Origin: Ganoderma boninense
Lineage: Eukaryota; Basidiomycota; Agaricomycetes; Polyporales; Polyporaceae
NCBI GenBank assembly: GCA_002900995.3
Contig: CM035306.1
Span: 3,196,100-3,260,099, forward strand
DNA length: 64,000 nucleotides
Reading direction: 5' to 3'
The notes beneath the pieces were generated by a model. The model was not told where the DNA came from. It made no database searches and was given only the letters and a program-made list of their open reading frames with translations. A program made the position numbers and the translations under genes. This document shows, in pieces, positions 21,008 through 32,302 of the stretch (positions are counted from its first letter, which is position 1; each line of letters starts with the position of its first letter).

Positions 21008-22272
21008 ATGGCGACCTCCTCAGACCCGTCTGCCGCACAGACGGCGCACTCGTTTAACAAGATCCTCAGTCAGTACAAGACTGCGGTCAAGTCGCGGTCG
21101 GCGACGGACATGGAGGAGGCGACCAAGAAGCTCCGGCGGTTAATCCTTGTGGATGGGATCCCTTCCAATGTTGTACGTTTTACACTCATGAACAGTCTAT
21201 GAGCACTTACAAACGCGTTTTCGCGTGCAAAGGATCCTACCCTTCGTCCCAGGATATGGAAAATTCTCTTGCGAGTCCGAGATGTCTCAGCCGAAGCATT
21301 TCTGGAGTATGTCGGGAGAGGTCCATGTGACGTTCGAGAGAAGATCAGGAATGATACCTTCAGGTGAGTCGTTCGTGTGTCTTCTGGGTTACAAACTCCT
21401 GATATACACGGAAGAACACTGGCAACGGATCGAGGGTTCAAGGAGCGCGTGAGCGAGGATATGTTGATCCGCTTATTGGACGCATTCGTATGGCGGAATC
21501 ATGGTCAGTCTCGCGCATCTTTCATCACGCAAACCACCAAGCCTTATATGTCCCAGACCGACAAGAGAGTGATCAACTTGGCTTCACCTACGTGCAAGGC
21601 ATGAATGTGCTTGCCGCGCCCTTCCTCTACACAATGCCCTCCGAGCTCGAGGCCTTCTACTGCTTCGCCAAGTTTATCGAAGAATCATGTCCTCTATACG
21701 TACAACCAACACTTGAGGGCGTTCACTGCGGTCTCAAGGTAAGCACGCGAATATCCTCAGCCACAGTATGAGATACCCACACCCGTTGCAGCTCCTTGAC
21801 CGTTGTCTGAAGATTGTCGATCCTGAACTGTATGCTTACCTGCGCTCTAAAAACCTCTCTGCGGAGATCTACGCCTTCCCATGTGCGTAATGACCGTATC
21901 ACCCTGTGCTCGTTTTCTGAGCCCCCATGTCCAGCGGTGCTCACGTTGTGCGCATGCACACCGCCCCTTGACCAAGTACTTCAACTATGGGACTTCCTGC
22001 TCGCTTTTGGCGTCCACCTAAATGTGCTCTGTGTCATCGCTCAGTTACTCCTCATGCGAGACGAGGTGATGAGTTCCTCTGGGTAGGGACCGTTCTTCTG
22101 ATGCATTTAGAGAATGCTAATGTTTCCTGTTTTCAGTCCTATGCGGCTCCTGCGCACGTTCCCTCCCCTAGAAGCACTACCTGTGATTGGTATTGCGGTC
22201 ACTTTGGTGAGGGATCTGCCGACCGATCTATACGACGAGCTGGTCAAACATCCATACGCTACTCGGGAGTAG
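21008..22272 (+). CDS. BUB2: BUB2-like TBC-domain GTPase-activating protein (mitotic exit checkpoint)
   Basis: Rab-type GAP whose yeast and fission-yeast relatives (Bub2, Cdc16) act with Bfa1/Byr4 on the Tem1/Spg1 GTPase at spindle poles. ATG 21008 starts MATSSDPSAAQTAHSFNKIL and continues KLRRLILVDGIPSN. The next exon, TLRPRIWKILLRVRDVSAEA, carries the TBC Arg-finger region. GFTYVQGMNVLAAPFLYTMP holds the Gln finger (YVQGMN). LDRCLKIVDPELYAYLRSKN, PLDQVLQLWDFLLAFGVHLN and VLCVIAQLLLMRDEVMSS are the usual TBC C-lobe. The end is DLPTDLYDELVKHPYATRE, with TAG at 22270-22272. The length of about 330 aa and the lack of additional domains fit Bub2. About nine small exons. Confidence 0.9.
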
Positions 22273-22690
22273 CTTTTCTGTTGCTGGACTTCCAGGCATT
22301 TCTCTTTGACTAGTCGGTTTCCCCTGTCTCTTGCTGTCGATGTTGTATCAATACGCTGTAGCTCTCACTCTGCTATTCGAATTCCGGCTAGACTGTAATC
22401 TCAACTGCAATTATCTAATTTGCTCCTTTTCGCGCTGCTCTGAATCAAGTAAATGTGAGGTGGGAACCAAGGCAGGGTGTATATCATTGTCTATGTAACA
22501 TACAAGAAATGCCGTATGATACATAGAGCGTGCCCCTTCTCCGTTGGTCACGCGTCAGCAGATGGCATAGACCAAGTTCAGGGCGTCCTTGATACAATTA
22601 GGCTAGAGTTCTAGCATACATATATACAGCGGCGCGGGAGCCCAACCCCGGGACCGTCGGTCTATTATGATGGTTGGTTGTTTCACGGAA
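22273..22690. other. Convergent intergenic region
   Basis: Lies between the 3' ends of BUB2 and the mitochondrial carrier gene. It is AT-richer than the flanking exons. No gene was seen; it probably holds both 3' untranslated regions. Confidence 0.4.
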
Positions 22691-24335
22691 TCAACTGTTG
22701 TCAATACGACCTGGTAGATGGTCGATGTACGACGCGGTGAGGTCGAAGAACGTCCAGAGCAGTCCATGTGTTGTTACGCTTCGCAGCGCGCTCACCCCTA
22801 GCCCCTGGTACACTCTGGCGAGACCGCGAAGCAGAGGCTTCGGGTTGTCAGGGTCAGGTCCTTCGGGGAGCATGAATAGTCAGTCGGTCGCCGCGGAAAC
22901 ATGGGCGAGGGACCAGGCTGACCTCGGATAAGCCTATGAAAGGTCTCGATTACGCCTCTCTGACGCTCAGATGCCAAGGCGCGCTGCTGGACCTTCGTCT
23001 TCACCCTGCGGAGACAGTCAGTTCTTCTCATTGCAACGCCTGGATATGGAGAGCAAAAGGGCGACTCACACGTCCAGAGGATAAATGAGTGCCCAAGAGG
23101 TCACGCCTGCCAGCGAGCCGCAGAAAAAGGGGACTAATGATGGGTGAATTGGTAGCCATGCCGGGGTAGGACCTTGCTCGCCCGATGCGTCCCTTCCCAT
23201 TATATATCGGAAGCCATCGTACTCGAAGAAATAGAGTGACGTTCCCAGGGTATCCCTCACTAGGCGGTCGATTCAGCTTAATGGACTTCACGAGCGCGTG
23301 TGGTGGGTGTAACACGTACCGAAGTGCAACCTAAAACCGGTATACAACCCGAGCAGGCCGCTTGTCCGGAAGATGTCACGGACAGCCTCGACCGTATTCG
23401 GGGCTTTGTCTAGGCGGATACCTTTGCTCGCCGCTATGGAGTACTCGAGCTGTCGTCTGACCTAGAGTCGCAGTCAGGATCGAGAACAGCAGTGCACTCA
23501 TATCAATGCCACGCCCACCTTGACGAGTTCGAACGCTGTGAGAGATGTCAGAAAAGTATTCACTCGCGACGAAAAGGTGCGACACGTACGAGCACTGGCG
23601 AAAGAGATCAAGGAGCCGGAAAGCGCACCACTACCGTCGACTGGTAAACATCGTAGGCAGCAACATCGTTTAAGGGTGGTCATACCTGATCCCACCAACA
23701 GCAGAGACATCGAATATTCGGTTGCGAGCCAGCCAGTGGCGGTCACGGTAGAATTCCTTGGTCCGCGAGTAGATGGTGAAGGATGCCGCGCCTAGGAGGC
23801 ACGATGGGTACGGAGGACATGCGGAACACGAAGAGGCGGGACTTACGAACGAAGGAGATAGTCATCAAGGGGATCCATAGCCCTCGATAGAAACCGACGA
23901 TACCCTCCTCTTGATAAACGGCGAGAGCGAGCCTAGGGATAGACACGCGCTGTCGCGTTGTCTGTAGTCTCGACTTGATGGAGTCCAACTTCCGAAGACG
24001 CGTCAAGGCCTTGTATCGCATCGCGCGAAGGGAGCAAGACTCACCGGATACCCCGCGAATGTCGAAATGTAGCTCGCCGAGAGCGCGCAGACGACCGCTT
24101 TGTTGCCTGCACACGGGGAAAGAATGTGTCAGGACACCATCGCGCGCGATGCAGCCGGAGTGCATGCGGAGGGGAAAAGCACTTTTGAGAGACTCATTGA
24201 GCGCAATCGAGCCGAACAAAGGGTTTCCGGGCCTGTAGGATGAAGTCGGGGTCAACGCTGGGCAGTCGAGAGGTGCAACCCCGGACGCAGCGGCGAGGCG
24301 AGGCTACGAAGGGGGATGTACCTTCTCTCGCTCAT
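22691..24335 (-). CDS. Mitochondrial carrier family (SLC25) protein
   Basis: Inner-membrane transporter of unknown substrate. A 14-nt first exon (ATG 24335, MSER) splices into RPGNPLFGSIALNESLKSNK and then AVVCALSASYISTFAGYP. Repeat 1 carries the signature LDSIKSRLQTTRQR, followed by YQEEGIVGFYRGLWIPLMTI. Repeat 2 has TAFELVKVRRQLEYS, in which the usual Pro of P-x-D/E is replaced, then IFRTSGLLGLYTGFRLHF and RDTLGTSLYFFEYDGFRYIM. Repeat 3 has GVTSWALIYPLDVVKTKVQQ and LARVYQGLGVSALRSVTTHG. The three-fold pattern of PxD/E-xx-K/R and G-x-x-GxxxR is clear. It ends GRIDNS. The start was chosen because this tiny exon is the only ATG that keeps phase with the conserved first repeat. Substrate and orthology were not assigned. 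Confidence 0.85.
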
Positions 24336-24908
24336 AGGAAGCTGTCACTGGCCGGGCAACAGTCCGTTACCGTGCACTCGCACGAGCGTGGTGTGTGTGT
24401 GGCGATCCAAGGTGGAGACAGACGGTGGGCAAGGAGAGGATGGGTGCAAAACGGAAGAGGGCACCCAAACAAGCGAGCCAAAGCACGGGCAAATGCCCAT
24501 TCCCTTATTTATCCTTCGCGCGTACCAGCCACCACTCCCGACAATTTCTTATCTGCTCAAGTCTCCACACTCTGGGGTCGCGTTCTTTACTCTCAAAATA
24601 TCTGCTACTCGTCGGCTTTGCAAGGGCACACATCACTACAATCGTACATCATCCGCCCACCGCGACAAAGGGTGTGTACCACACATGTCCTTGCGCACGA
24701 GCCAACCATGTGCACACTCGATATGTACTACTGTAACCCAAGCTGTAACCTCGGACGCAATCAATAGAGTTTCGAAGTCGATCCTTGTCCTATCAGATGT
24801 GGGGTAGTTTGGAAAATACCCCAGACGGCCGTCACGGTGTGAGCAATTGTGTAGGTTACCGTAGTGCGCGTGACCGTCCAGCACGACCCCAGGGTCTCCT
24901 CAATGTCC
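24336..24908. other. Intergenic region
   Basis: Promoter side of the carrier gene and 3' side of RRN6. Open frames here overlap in several phases and show no domain. No RNA gene or repeat was recognised. Confidence 0.4.
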
Positions 24909-27900
24909 TCAAAAACCGCTCACCCGCTTATCCCGCTTCTTTTTCTTCCCTGCTGGAAGGGCCCTGCCCCCGTGGGGACCAGGAAGGACCTGCGTGCTTG
25001 CAAACGGCACCTCTTGGGAAGAAGGTGGGGCAGCCCAGACGTCCGTGGGTTGGCTGCCGTTGATTGGAGCGGTGGGCAGCGGGAGAACGAGATCGCCTTC
25101 GGAACGAGCGGCGACAAGCGGTCGACGCGTTGGGAGAGCAGGCTGACTGGCTGCTATAACTGGAGGGGCGTGTGGGATCGAAGACGCCACTGGCGGCGGG
25201 CGTTGGGTGGTGATCTGCGATGGAGCTTTGACCGGTCCCGGCGGTTCCCCAGTGGTGGGCACCTTTGCTGGACGTCGGGGTGCTGCAACAAGTGCCGAGG
25301 TAGACTCGTCATAGGGGTCGCAATAAACGTATTCGTGAGGATTTGACCCCAGGTCCCACTCCTGCAGCAGAAGACGAACACCGCGGGGTGTTCTCAGCTC
25401 TGAGGTGCCCTTGTCCTCATCTTCACCTTCGGTCTCGCCATCGGCATCCTGGGGGCCGTTTGATTGAACGGTCTTTTGAACAGGGCGGAGAAAGCCGAAT
25501 TTCGCCGGAGGAGGTTCCATGTCTCCAAGTGTCATCGCCTGAGTCGATAGGGAGATACTCAGCATATCGTCCTCCAAAGTCGTAGGCTCTTCTCCCCGAG
25601 GGCGGTTCATTGAAAAAACGTCGGCTGCCAGAGTAAGATCAAGGGCGAGCTGCGATCGAGCCTCGGTTTCCCTACGATAGGAATCGGCTGGACGTCGAGG
25701 ATCGTCTGCAAGGTCATAACAAGTAAGGTTTTCAATGGTCTTCTTGGGCTCGGCGTCGAACTCGGGGACGTGACGACGAAGGGAAGGAGAAACGTCTAAA
25801 TGCCACGGGGCGCCCCGCACCAATTGTTCCCGTGGGATCAGTCCCTTTCTCGAGAGTGTGATATCCTGCAGCACAGTCGAGGGAGCTACCCGTGGTCCAG
25901 TCGTTGCGTGAAGCCTCTGGGGGTTCGTCTCCCATCCGTAGGGCGATGTCGAAGCTGGAAAACCAGGAAATCTCAATGCATGAGAAAAGACGTAAGAAGC
26001 GGAAAATACTTACGTTGTCAACGAATGTTCAACTGGGGCCCCTGGGTCTTGCCAAAACCGTGGCATACGCTCTAGCACATCGTTAAGCGTGTCGCTTTGC
26101 ACCGCCAAACTCTTTTCTTTCCGCTCCATGAAGATCCCTACAAAACACTTTAGGACGAGAAAATTGCGACAATAAGGGCCAGTCCTTACTATGATAGACA
26201 GGCTGCAAGTTGACAACGCTATGGGCTCTTCCAGAGAGTGGACCTTGATATACACAAGTAGCATCCACCGCTTCGCGCAGAGCTTGCACTTCCGGCGTCC
26301 AATTAACGCGTCGTAGTGTCGTAGATTTTTCTTGAGAAGCGGTGTCCTTGAAGACGTGGTCCAAGTTCAGAAGTGAGATGCTCCCTCGTTCGGATAGCTG
26401 AAAAAGACTGATACGCTTGGTTCCAACTAGAGTCGGCTGCTGGTAGAACGCGAAACCGAGGTGCGGGCCATCCTGCTGTGCGATGGACGGCAACGCATAG
26501 GACGAATCATGCATATGGAAGAGATTTTCAGAATCCCGAGACACGTCGTATACGGTCACCAAGGAGTTCTTGCGAGACATCAGAAACGTTACAGGTCCTA
26601 AATCGAGTCAGACCAAGAATATTCGCTGCCCTCAAGAGAAGGAACTCACCGTTCGTGAGAACATGCGTTTGAGTGCGGAGTGTAAGATCAAAATCCCTGC
26701 AGTGCCTGACTGCGAGTAGCGGTTTACGCGTATACCGCTCATCCAGCCATAGGATTTCGTCGGTGGAGACCAAACGAAGGGTGTGGTCCTCGCTGGGTGG
26801 CTCGATTGATGTCAATCTGACCCCAGGTTTGGTAACCGAAAAAATCTCGTACGGCTTCTTTCCCGCCTATGATCAGGTACGTCAATAAGAGATGGTAAGA
26901 GTTCAGGATTCCACGTACTCGTAGATCCAGGACAGTCGCAGTGGCATCAAAGCTGGCGACAACTTTCTCTCGTGTTCCGTGGGCAGCTATGCGGCAAAGG
27001 GGCATTGAGGAAGTGCTTGCGACGTGAACTTGCTCTCTATAGAGGAGGTTTAGTAGTGGTTAACCTCACCAGAAGGCTCTACTCACATCACGGCCTTAGA
27101 TTCCGAAGCACGGCACTTGAAAATATCCCCAGCCTCGTTGGCAACATAACCCACAGCCCTGTGCGAAGGACATATCGACATATCGACGGCCCGTCTATCG
27201 CCAAGATCGGACCGTTGCACGGCGATGAAGGCCGCTAACTCGATAGCATGCGATATCCGTTCGACTTTAACTTGCATGAAACTGACGGAACCCATTGTCC
27301 TGACGCCAAGCACAGGCCCTGTTAGCTCGTGAATGTATTATGAGGTAAGACTCGAGATAGGCAGTGATCAGGGAGATTACTTACCCATTTTACCCTTACC
27401 GACATCGTTGGTATGAGGGGGAGACAAAATTTGCTGTATAGGTGTGTTGAAAGTATGAACAGGTGCAGGCACAGGTTGGAGCTCTATCTTGGTCTTAGAA
27501 TTGACGACGAGAGGAGACATGTCTAACAAACAGTGACAGTCATTCAGTAATATAATTGGAGTGTACGCATGTGGTCGCTCACTCAGTTCACAACATCGCT
27601 CCCCCATTGGAAACGCAAGGTACGCATGGTCCTTCCGAGCAACCTGGAAGGAAGTCACGTCCACCATGCTTCCCGCATATACGCCATTGTCCCCTGAGTC
27701 CTTTGAGAATTTCTCATCTTCTGTGATGCTTTCTCGAATGAGTTCTCCAGATATGTCGATGTCAGGATAGTAGTTGCGGAGAAAGTGTGCCTAGAGGCGG
27801 ACGGTGTGAGTCGACGGGTGAGATGGGGTCAGGTACCATTGGAACACGCACTGCATGCTCCGCGCCTTGAAGTGGCGTGATTTTAGGAATATATAAAGGC

Positions 27901-28219
27901 TTGGGCCGTGTCGGAGGAAACGCTTCTAAAGGACCCTCGGCGGGCACCAACCGTAATTCTGCCCATTTCGTCAGTCACGAGGGCCTGCATGAAGTACCAG
28001 AATCACCAGACCAGAGCTATCCTCAGCAGCAAATGTCCAATTGTAACGTTGTGCTGTCTTCTGACGAGCTTTCTTCAATGATGCAGCCCCGAGAGTGCCA
28101 TGGTCGAGGACAGGGTAGCGCCAAGGCTCTTCTACCCGCTGTTCTTCGGCCTTTCCCTTTCCCTTCTTTTCCGGACCGGTCGTAATTCGTTGCTCAGAGA
28201 AACCTGGCCACGCATCCAT
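24909..28219 (-). CDS. RRN6: RRN6-like RNA polymerase I core factor subunit
   Basis: Candidate fungal counterpart of Rrn6/TAF1C, the WD40-like subunit of the Pol I core factor that recruits polymerase to the rDNA promoter in the nucleolus. ATG 28219 gives MDAWPGFSEQ, then WRYPVLDHGTLGAASLKKAR. FPPTRPKPLYIPKITPLQG and SPLVVNSKTKIELQPVPAP follow. The beta-propeller-like part includes PSHRAVGYVANEAGDIFKCR, VVASFDATATVLDLR, LRLVSTDEILWLDERYTRKP and LAVRHCRDFDLTLRTQTHVL. A C-terminal helical part contains RLLLQEWDLGSNPHEYVY, the LLxEWDxGxNP block of this family. The extreme C-terminus GKKKKRDKRVSGF matches the Lys-rich end with terminal Gly-Phe seen in Rrn6 proteins. A low-complexity Pro/Ala/Thr region lies between these two. 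It is diverged and assigned by pattern, so confidence is moderate. Confidence 0.72.
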
Positions 28220-28440
28220 TCCATTGGAGTGGCAAGAAATAAAGATGGGGGGCCGCAGGTGAAATAAACGTTCCGAGCCGTGGACGAGGAGGAGCAGGGT
28301 CGGGAGCAAGGCTGGTGTCCGAGGTCCTGACAAATGCGGCGCGGTCCAAAATTCAGACGCGTCTCCTGGGCGTCTTTTCTGCAGTCCTTTCAGTCTGGGC
28401 AGCCGCTGGCCAACGCTGCCCACTCCTCTTCCTCGCCGCC

Positions 28441-29614
28441 ATGCTCAAGCTCTGGTCCTTCGGGACGCGCCCCGCTTTACCTCGATGTAGAGCCCTCCAT
28501 GCGACGGCCGTTGCACACGCGGCTGCTCCGGCCGAGTCCTCGATGGCAGCTGCCAGCAAGTGGACCCCAACCTCCGTCCGGACAGGGCTCATCGCACGTA
28601 AACGGGGGATGACAGTTATGTGGGATACACATGGAGTGCGGTATCCCGTGACGGTTCTTCAGGTATGTTGTATGTGCTACTCGGTGTAGGTGTGGATTCC
28701 AAACTATCATTGGGGCAGTTGGAGAACTGTCAAGTCACTGCGAACGTTCGGACTGTGCGGGAAGACCAGTCGGAGTATCACGCTGTCCAAGTGGCCGCGT
28801 CTGATAAATCACCGAAGAATGTTACAAAACAGATGCTGGGACACTTCAAGAGGGCTGGTGTGGCTCCAAAGCGTATCGTCAGGGAGTTTCCGGTAACACC
28901 AGATGCCCATGTGCCAGTTGGTGAGAGCCACGCTTTTTACTACAAGTTGTGCGAATTAATATACACATTTAGGGACGACGCTGTCCGCCATTCATTTTGT
29001 TCCTGGCCAATTTGTGGATGTAATCGCGAAGTCGTACGTGTTGTCCGCTTCAATTCTGCTTTCCGTCTTTACTCACTTTGGACAATAGCATTGGCAAGGG
29101 CTTCCAGGGTACTATGAAGAGGTGGAATTTCAAGGGTCTTAGGGCAAGTCACGGTGTCTCCATATCGCACCGCTCGGCAGGTGCCATCGGTGCACACCAA
29201 GTACGTCTATTGCTTCTGTCCACTATGCGCCTCCGTTGAACCTAGACGCTCCCGTTCGCCCAGGACCCCGGTCGCGTCTGGCCTGGCAAGAAGATGGCAG
29301 GACGCCTGGGCGGCGAGCGCACTACGACTCAAAACCTCGCTGTCGTCCGTGTCGATTCGGAGCTTGATCTCATCTTCGTCCGCGGGGCCGTACCTGGCGT
29401 CGACGACGCACAGGTTATGATCCGTGATGCGAAGAAGAAGATGACGCAGCTCGCTCAGCACAACGAAGCGAAGGGAAACTTCGAGAAAATTCTTCCCAAA
29501 GGTCTCGTTGATCTCCCGTTCCCGGCTGGTACGAAGCAGCTGGCGAAGCAGCTGCCACCAGTGATTCAGGCCCCCTCTTCGCGTGTTAGCGACCCGTTTG
29601 TTCCTAGGGAATAG
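28441..29614 (+). CDS. MRPL3: Mitochondrial large-subunit ribosomal protein uL3m
   Basis: Protein L3 of the mitochondrial ribosome (yeast Mrpl9). ATG 28441 opens a basic, amphipathic targeting sequence ([20 protein letters not shown]). The L3 fold follows: [74 protein letters not shown] and [20 protein letters not shown] are next. The diagnostic L3 loop reads [20 protein letters not shown] and continues [34 protein letters not shown] and VPG complete the barrel. The end, about 60 residues beyond the barrel, is [12 protein letters not shown]. Exons are joined by five or six short introns. The upstream in-frame Met codons lack a targeting pattern, so 28441 is preferred. RRN6 starts divergently 222 bp away. 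Confidence 0.94.
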
Positions 29615-30418
29615 ATTATAGCTTAATAGTTGTCTCCGCTCAACCTCTTGGGTGACTAGGACTGTGCCTATGTGGGCTCCGTTGGGCTCAGTGGGAGGCA
29701 TGCCAGCTCTTGTGAGTTTTACTCATACTTCGGGCGTGGTCGACTCGCGAAGAACAGACTGGTAGGATTGCCTACCACAATCGACTGGCGACAAAGATGT
29801 CGCACTGGTAGTTGATGTAATGGTATGTCTAACTACAGTCCTCTTGTGGCCTGCGCAAGTTGGAGTCTCTTAACTTTGTAGCGCTGGTTATTTGGGCGTA
29901 TGTTGAGGAGGCATTCCATGCACCATAGTCGGACCTACTTGCCCCTACCTTTGATAAATCACGGCAAAGTGTCGGCGTACAAAATTCTATGCCCCAATTC
30001 AGCGTTGTTGAGGGTTTCCGCTGTTGCCAGACACCGACAGGATCAATGGCTTAGCCACACCTCGAAGACATCCACACCGAGCCCCTTGTCATTCAAACTG
30101 ATACCTCTGTAAGGCGAACCCATCCACAAATTTCATACCTCTGCCGGTTGCTCGCCTCTTGATGCCTCTCCTTCCACACTTCGGTAAGTACATGCTTGCC
30201 AACTTCCAAGCGTGTGGTTCTAGCCCAAACCACAATACTTGCCAAATTCGGAGCTGGATATGTGTAGGCGCCCATAGCGGAGGGAGACTGGAAAGCCGCT
30301 GGGCCTGGCAGCCGCGGCTCCGCGTCCGAGCGTGTCCAAGGCCGTCTCCATGACTTGACATTCTCCTTTGCCCTATGCGCTGAACGCCTGTACACATTGC
30401 TATCCCAGTCTTCTCAAC
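29615..30418. other. Intergenic region without a recognised gene
   Basis: About 800 bp between uL3m and the 5-phosphatase. Short open frames exist on both strands but none carries a motif, a good start context and a splice pattern together. No tRNA or repeat was found by eye. Confidence 0.4.
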
Positions 30419-31935
30419 ATGTCCGCCGACCCGCTCCGCCCTCTTGTCCAAATCGCCTCGTACAACACCAACCTTCAGGCGGAGCGCGGCCTCCCACAGG
30501 ACCTTGTCGACTGGCTCGCACCCACCCTCCAGGTCTCGACCTTCCTCGCGCGCGAACGCCGCGCGCCCGACATTGTTGCGGTCGGCTTCCAGGAGCTGCT
30601 CCCGCTCCATCTTGGTTGTGAGTTCTCATCGTTCGGGCGTGTCAGTTCGGTTGGAACCTGAACGCACTCTCGCAGTGGCTGGGTGGTCCAAGGCTGTCAT
30701 TGAGAACCGCAACGCGCTTATCCTCTCACAAATCGAAAAGCATGCGCCGAATGGTGAGCGATACACGCTTATTGCGAAGGTCGTGAACGTCGGCGTCGCG
30801 CTTCTCGTGTACGGGCGGGACGATGGCGTAGGGAGCAAGGCTGTCGACATCCAGACGCAATGGACAGGTTGCGGTCCCGCATACATGGGCAACAAGGGCG
30901 CGGTCGGCATACGCTTCCGCGTCCCTGGTGACGACGGTGGGGTTGGAGAGGTCTATACGTGCGTGTTCAGGCGTGGTCCCGCGTCGCGTGCTCACGTCCA
31001 CCGACAGCTTCGTCTGCGCGCACCTCACTGCACACGCGCACAAGAATGCGGACCGTATCCAAGACTACCATGCTATCGTTGGCACCCTCCTCTTTCCCCC
31101 ACTCCCCAACGCCGGCTTGAAGGCACCAACGACCATATTCTCGACCTCGCACTTGTTCTTCTTTGGCGACCTCAACTTCCGCCTGTCCCTGCCTCCTGAC
31201 CATGCATTCGCTCCTGAAGACCAGCGGCAGAATCTAGTTCACGCCCTGTCTGGCGATGACGGTCGTTCGTCACTCAAGGAATACGACCAGCTCGTCACTG
31301 AGCGGGACGTCAAAGGGACAATCTTCCACGGCTTTCACGAAGGCGACTTTTGGACGTTCAAGTGCAGTTATAAGTATCATCTAGGAGAGGTCGATAGATA
31401 CGAGTATGTGCACCGCTTCTGTCTTGTAGCGACCACGAGTGTGTCTGACCCTCTTGACAGCTCGAAGCGTATGCCTGCGTGGACAGACCGGGTCATGTAC
31501 GCTACCCATTCGAATTCGCCGGATACCCCACAGGAATCTAACATCAAGAACATCTTGTATACCGCCATCCCGTCATATACCACGTCCGACCATGTATGTC
31601 GCCATTGGCTCTTGCCCTCAGACCCCGCACTAACCTCGTCTCCCCAGAAACCTGTTGTCTCATTACTGCTACTCCCACCCCCTACGCCTACTACTACATC
31701 CGTCCCAGTCATCCGCCTGCCCGAAGGCTACCACCCCACCCCAGATCCGCTGGCCACCTTAAAGAAACTGGTTGGCCGCACTCTAGACCGCGTCGTCGGG
31801 TACACCTGGTGGTTGCTCACTCTGCTCGGTGCTGGCCATCTGGTCTTCGGCATCGGCAACGTCCTCCTTAGCGTTGGGCTCTGGCGTTGGTGGAAGAACG
31901 GCGTTCGAGAGGGGTACACCCAACTCCCCTCGTGA
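30419..31935 (+). CDS. Inositol polyphosphate 5-phosphatase with C-terminal membrane anchor
   Basis: Mg-dependent phosphatase of the DNase I-like (EEP) superfamily, likely removing the 5-phosphate of phosphoinositides. ATG 30419 starts MSADPLRPLVQIASYNTNLQ. APDIVAVGFQELLPLHLG holds the metal-binding Glu of FQE. NVGVALLVYGRDD and CGPAYMGNKGAVGIRFRV give the substrate loop. FVCAHLTAHAHKNADRIQDY and SHLFFFGDLNFRLSLP hold the catalytic GDLNFR. GTIFHGFHEGDFWTFKCSYK follows, then RMPAWTDRVMY, the PAWxDR signature (Thr in place of the usual Cys). SYTTSDHKPVV carries the SDH motif. The C-terminus has a long hydrophobic stretch (YTWWLLTLLGAGHLVFGIGN onward) and a basic tail, suggesting a tail-anchored enzyme, perhaps of the ER. 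No SAC or Rho-GAP domain is present. The length of about 420 aa is compact for the family. Confidence 0.92.
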
Positions 31936-32302
31936 CTTGAGATGAATCAACTCAGGATCCCCCTCAGTCTATGGACAGCGCTACCTACTCTTCGCTCCTT
32001 CCATGTTCTCGAACGATTGTGCCTAAATATAGTTGACGTTGTTGTATTCACCGCCAGTAATGTACATGTAAAGGTAGGGTGGAGAAACCTATCTATAAGT
32101 ACAGGTGTTGCACATTGTCGCGTAGACTTTATGCCTGCGCGCGCAGTCCAGATTAAAGATAGATAGAAAAGATGTCGGACGACACAAGAAGTACGGCGCA
32201 TAATCAAGAGTTCATCTAGCGCATTAAAGAGGGGCAGAGGAATAAAATCCACGACGTGTATCGTTCAGTGGTATATGGAGATCGAAGCGAGGAGCGTGAG
32301 TA
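31936..32302. other. Convergent intergenic region
   Basis: Shared 3' region of the 5-phosphatase gene and the first MFS gene. Nothing else was seen. Confidence 0.4.

Noticed and set aside
24316..24807. Plus-strand frames upstream of the mitochondrial carrier
   Set aside because: Three phases are open at once, with no motif; they probably reflect local composition of the promoter region.
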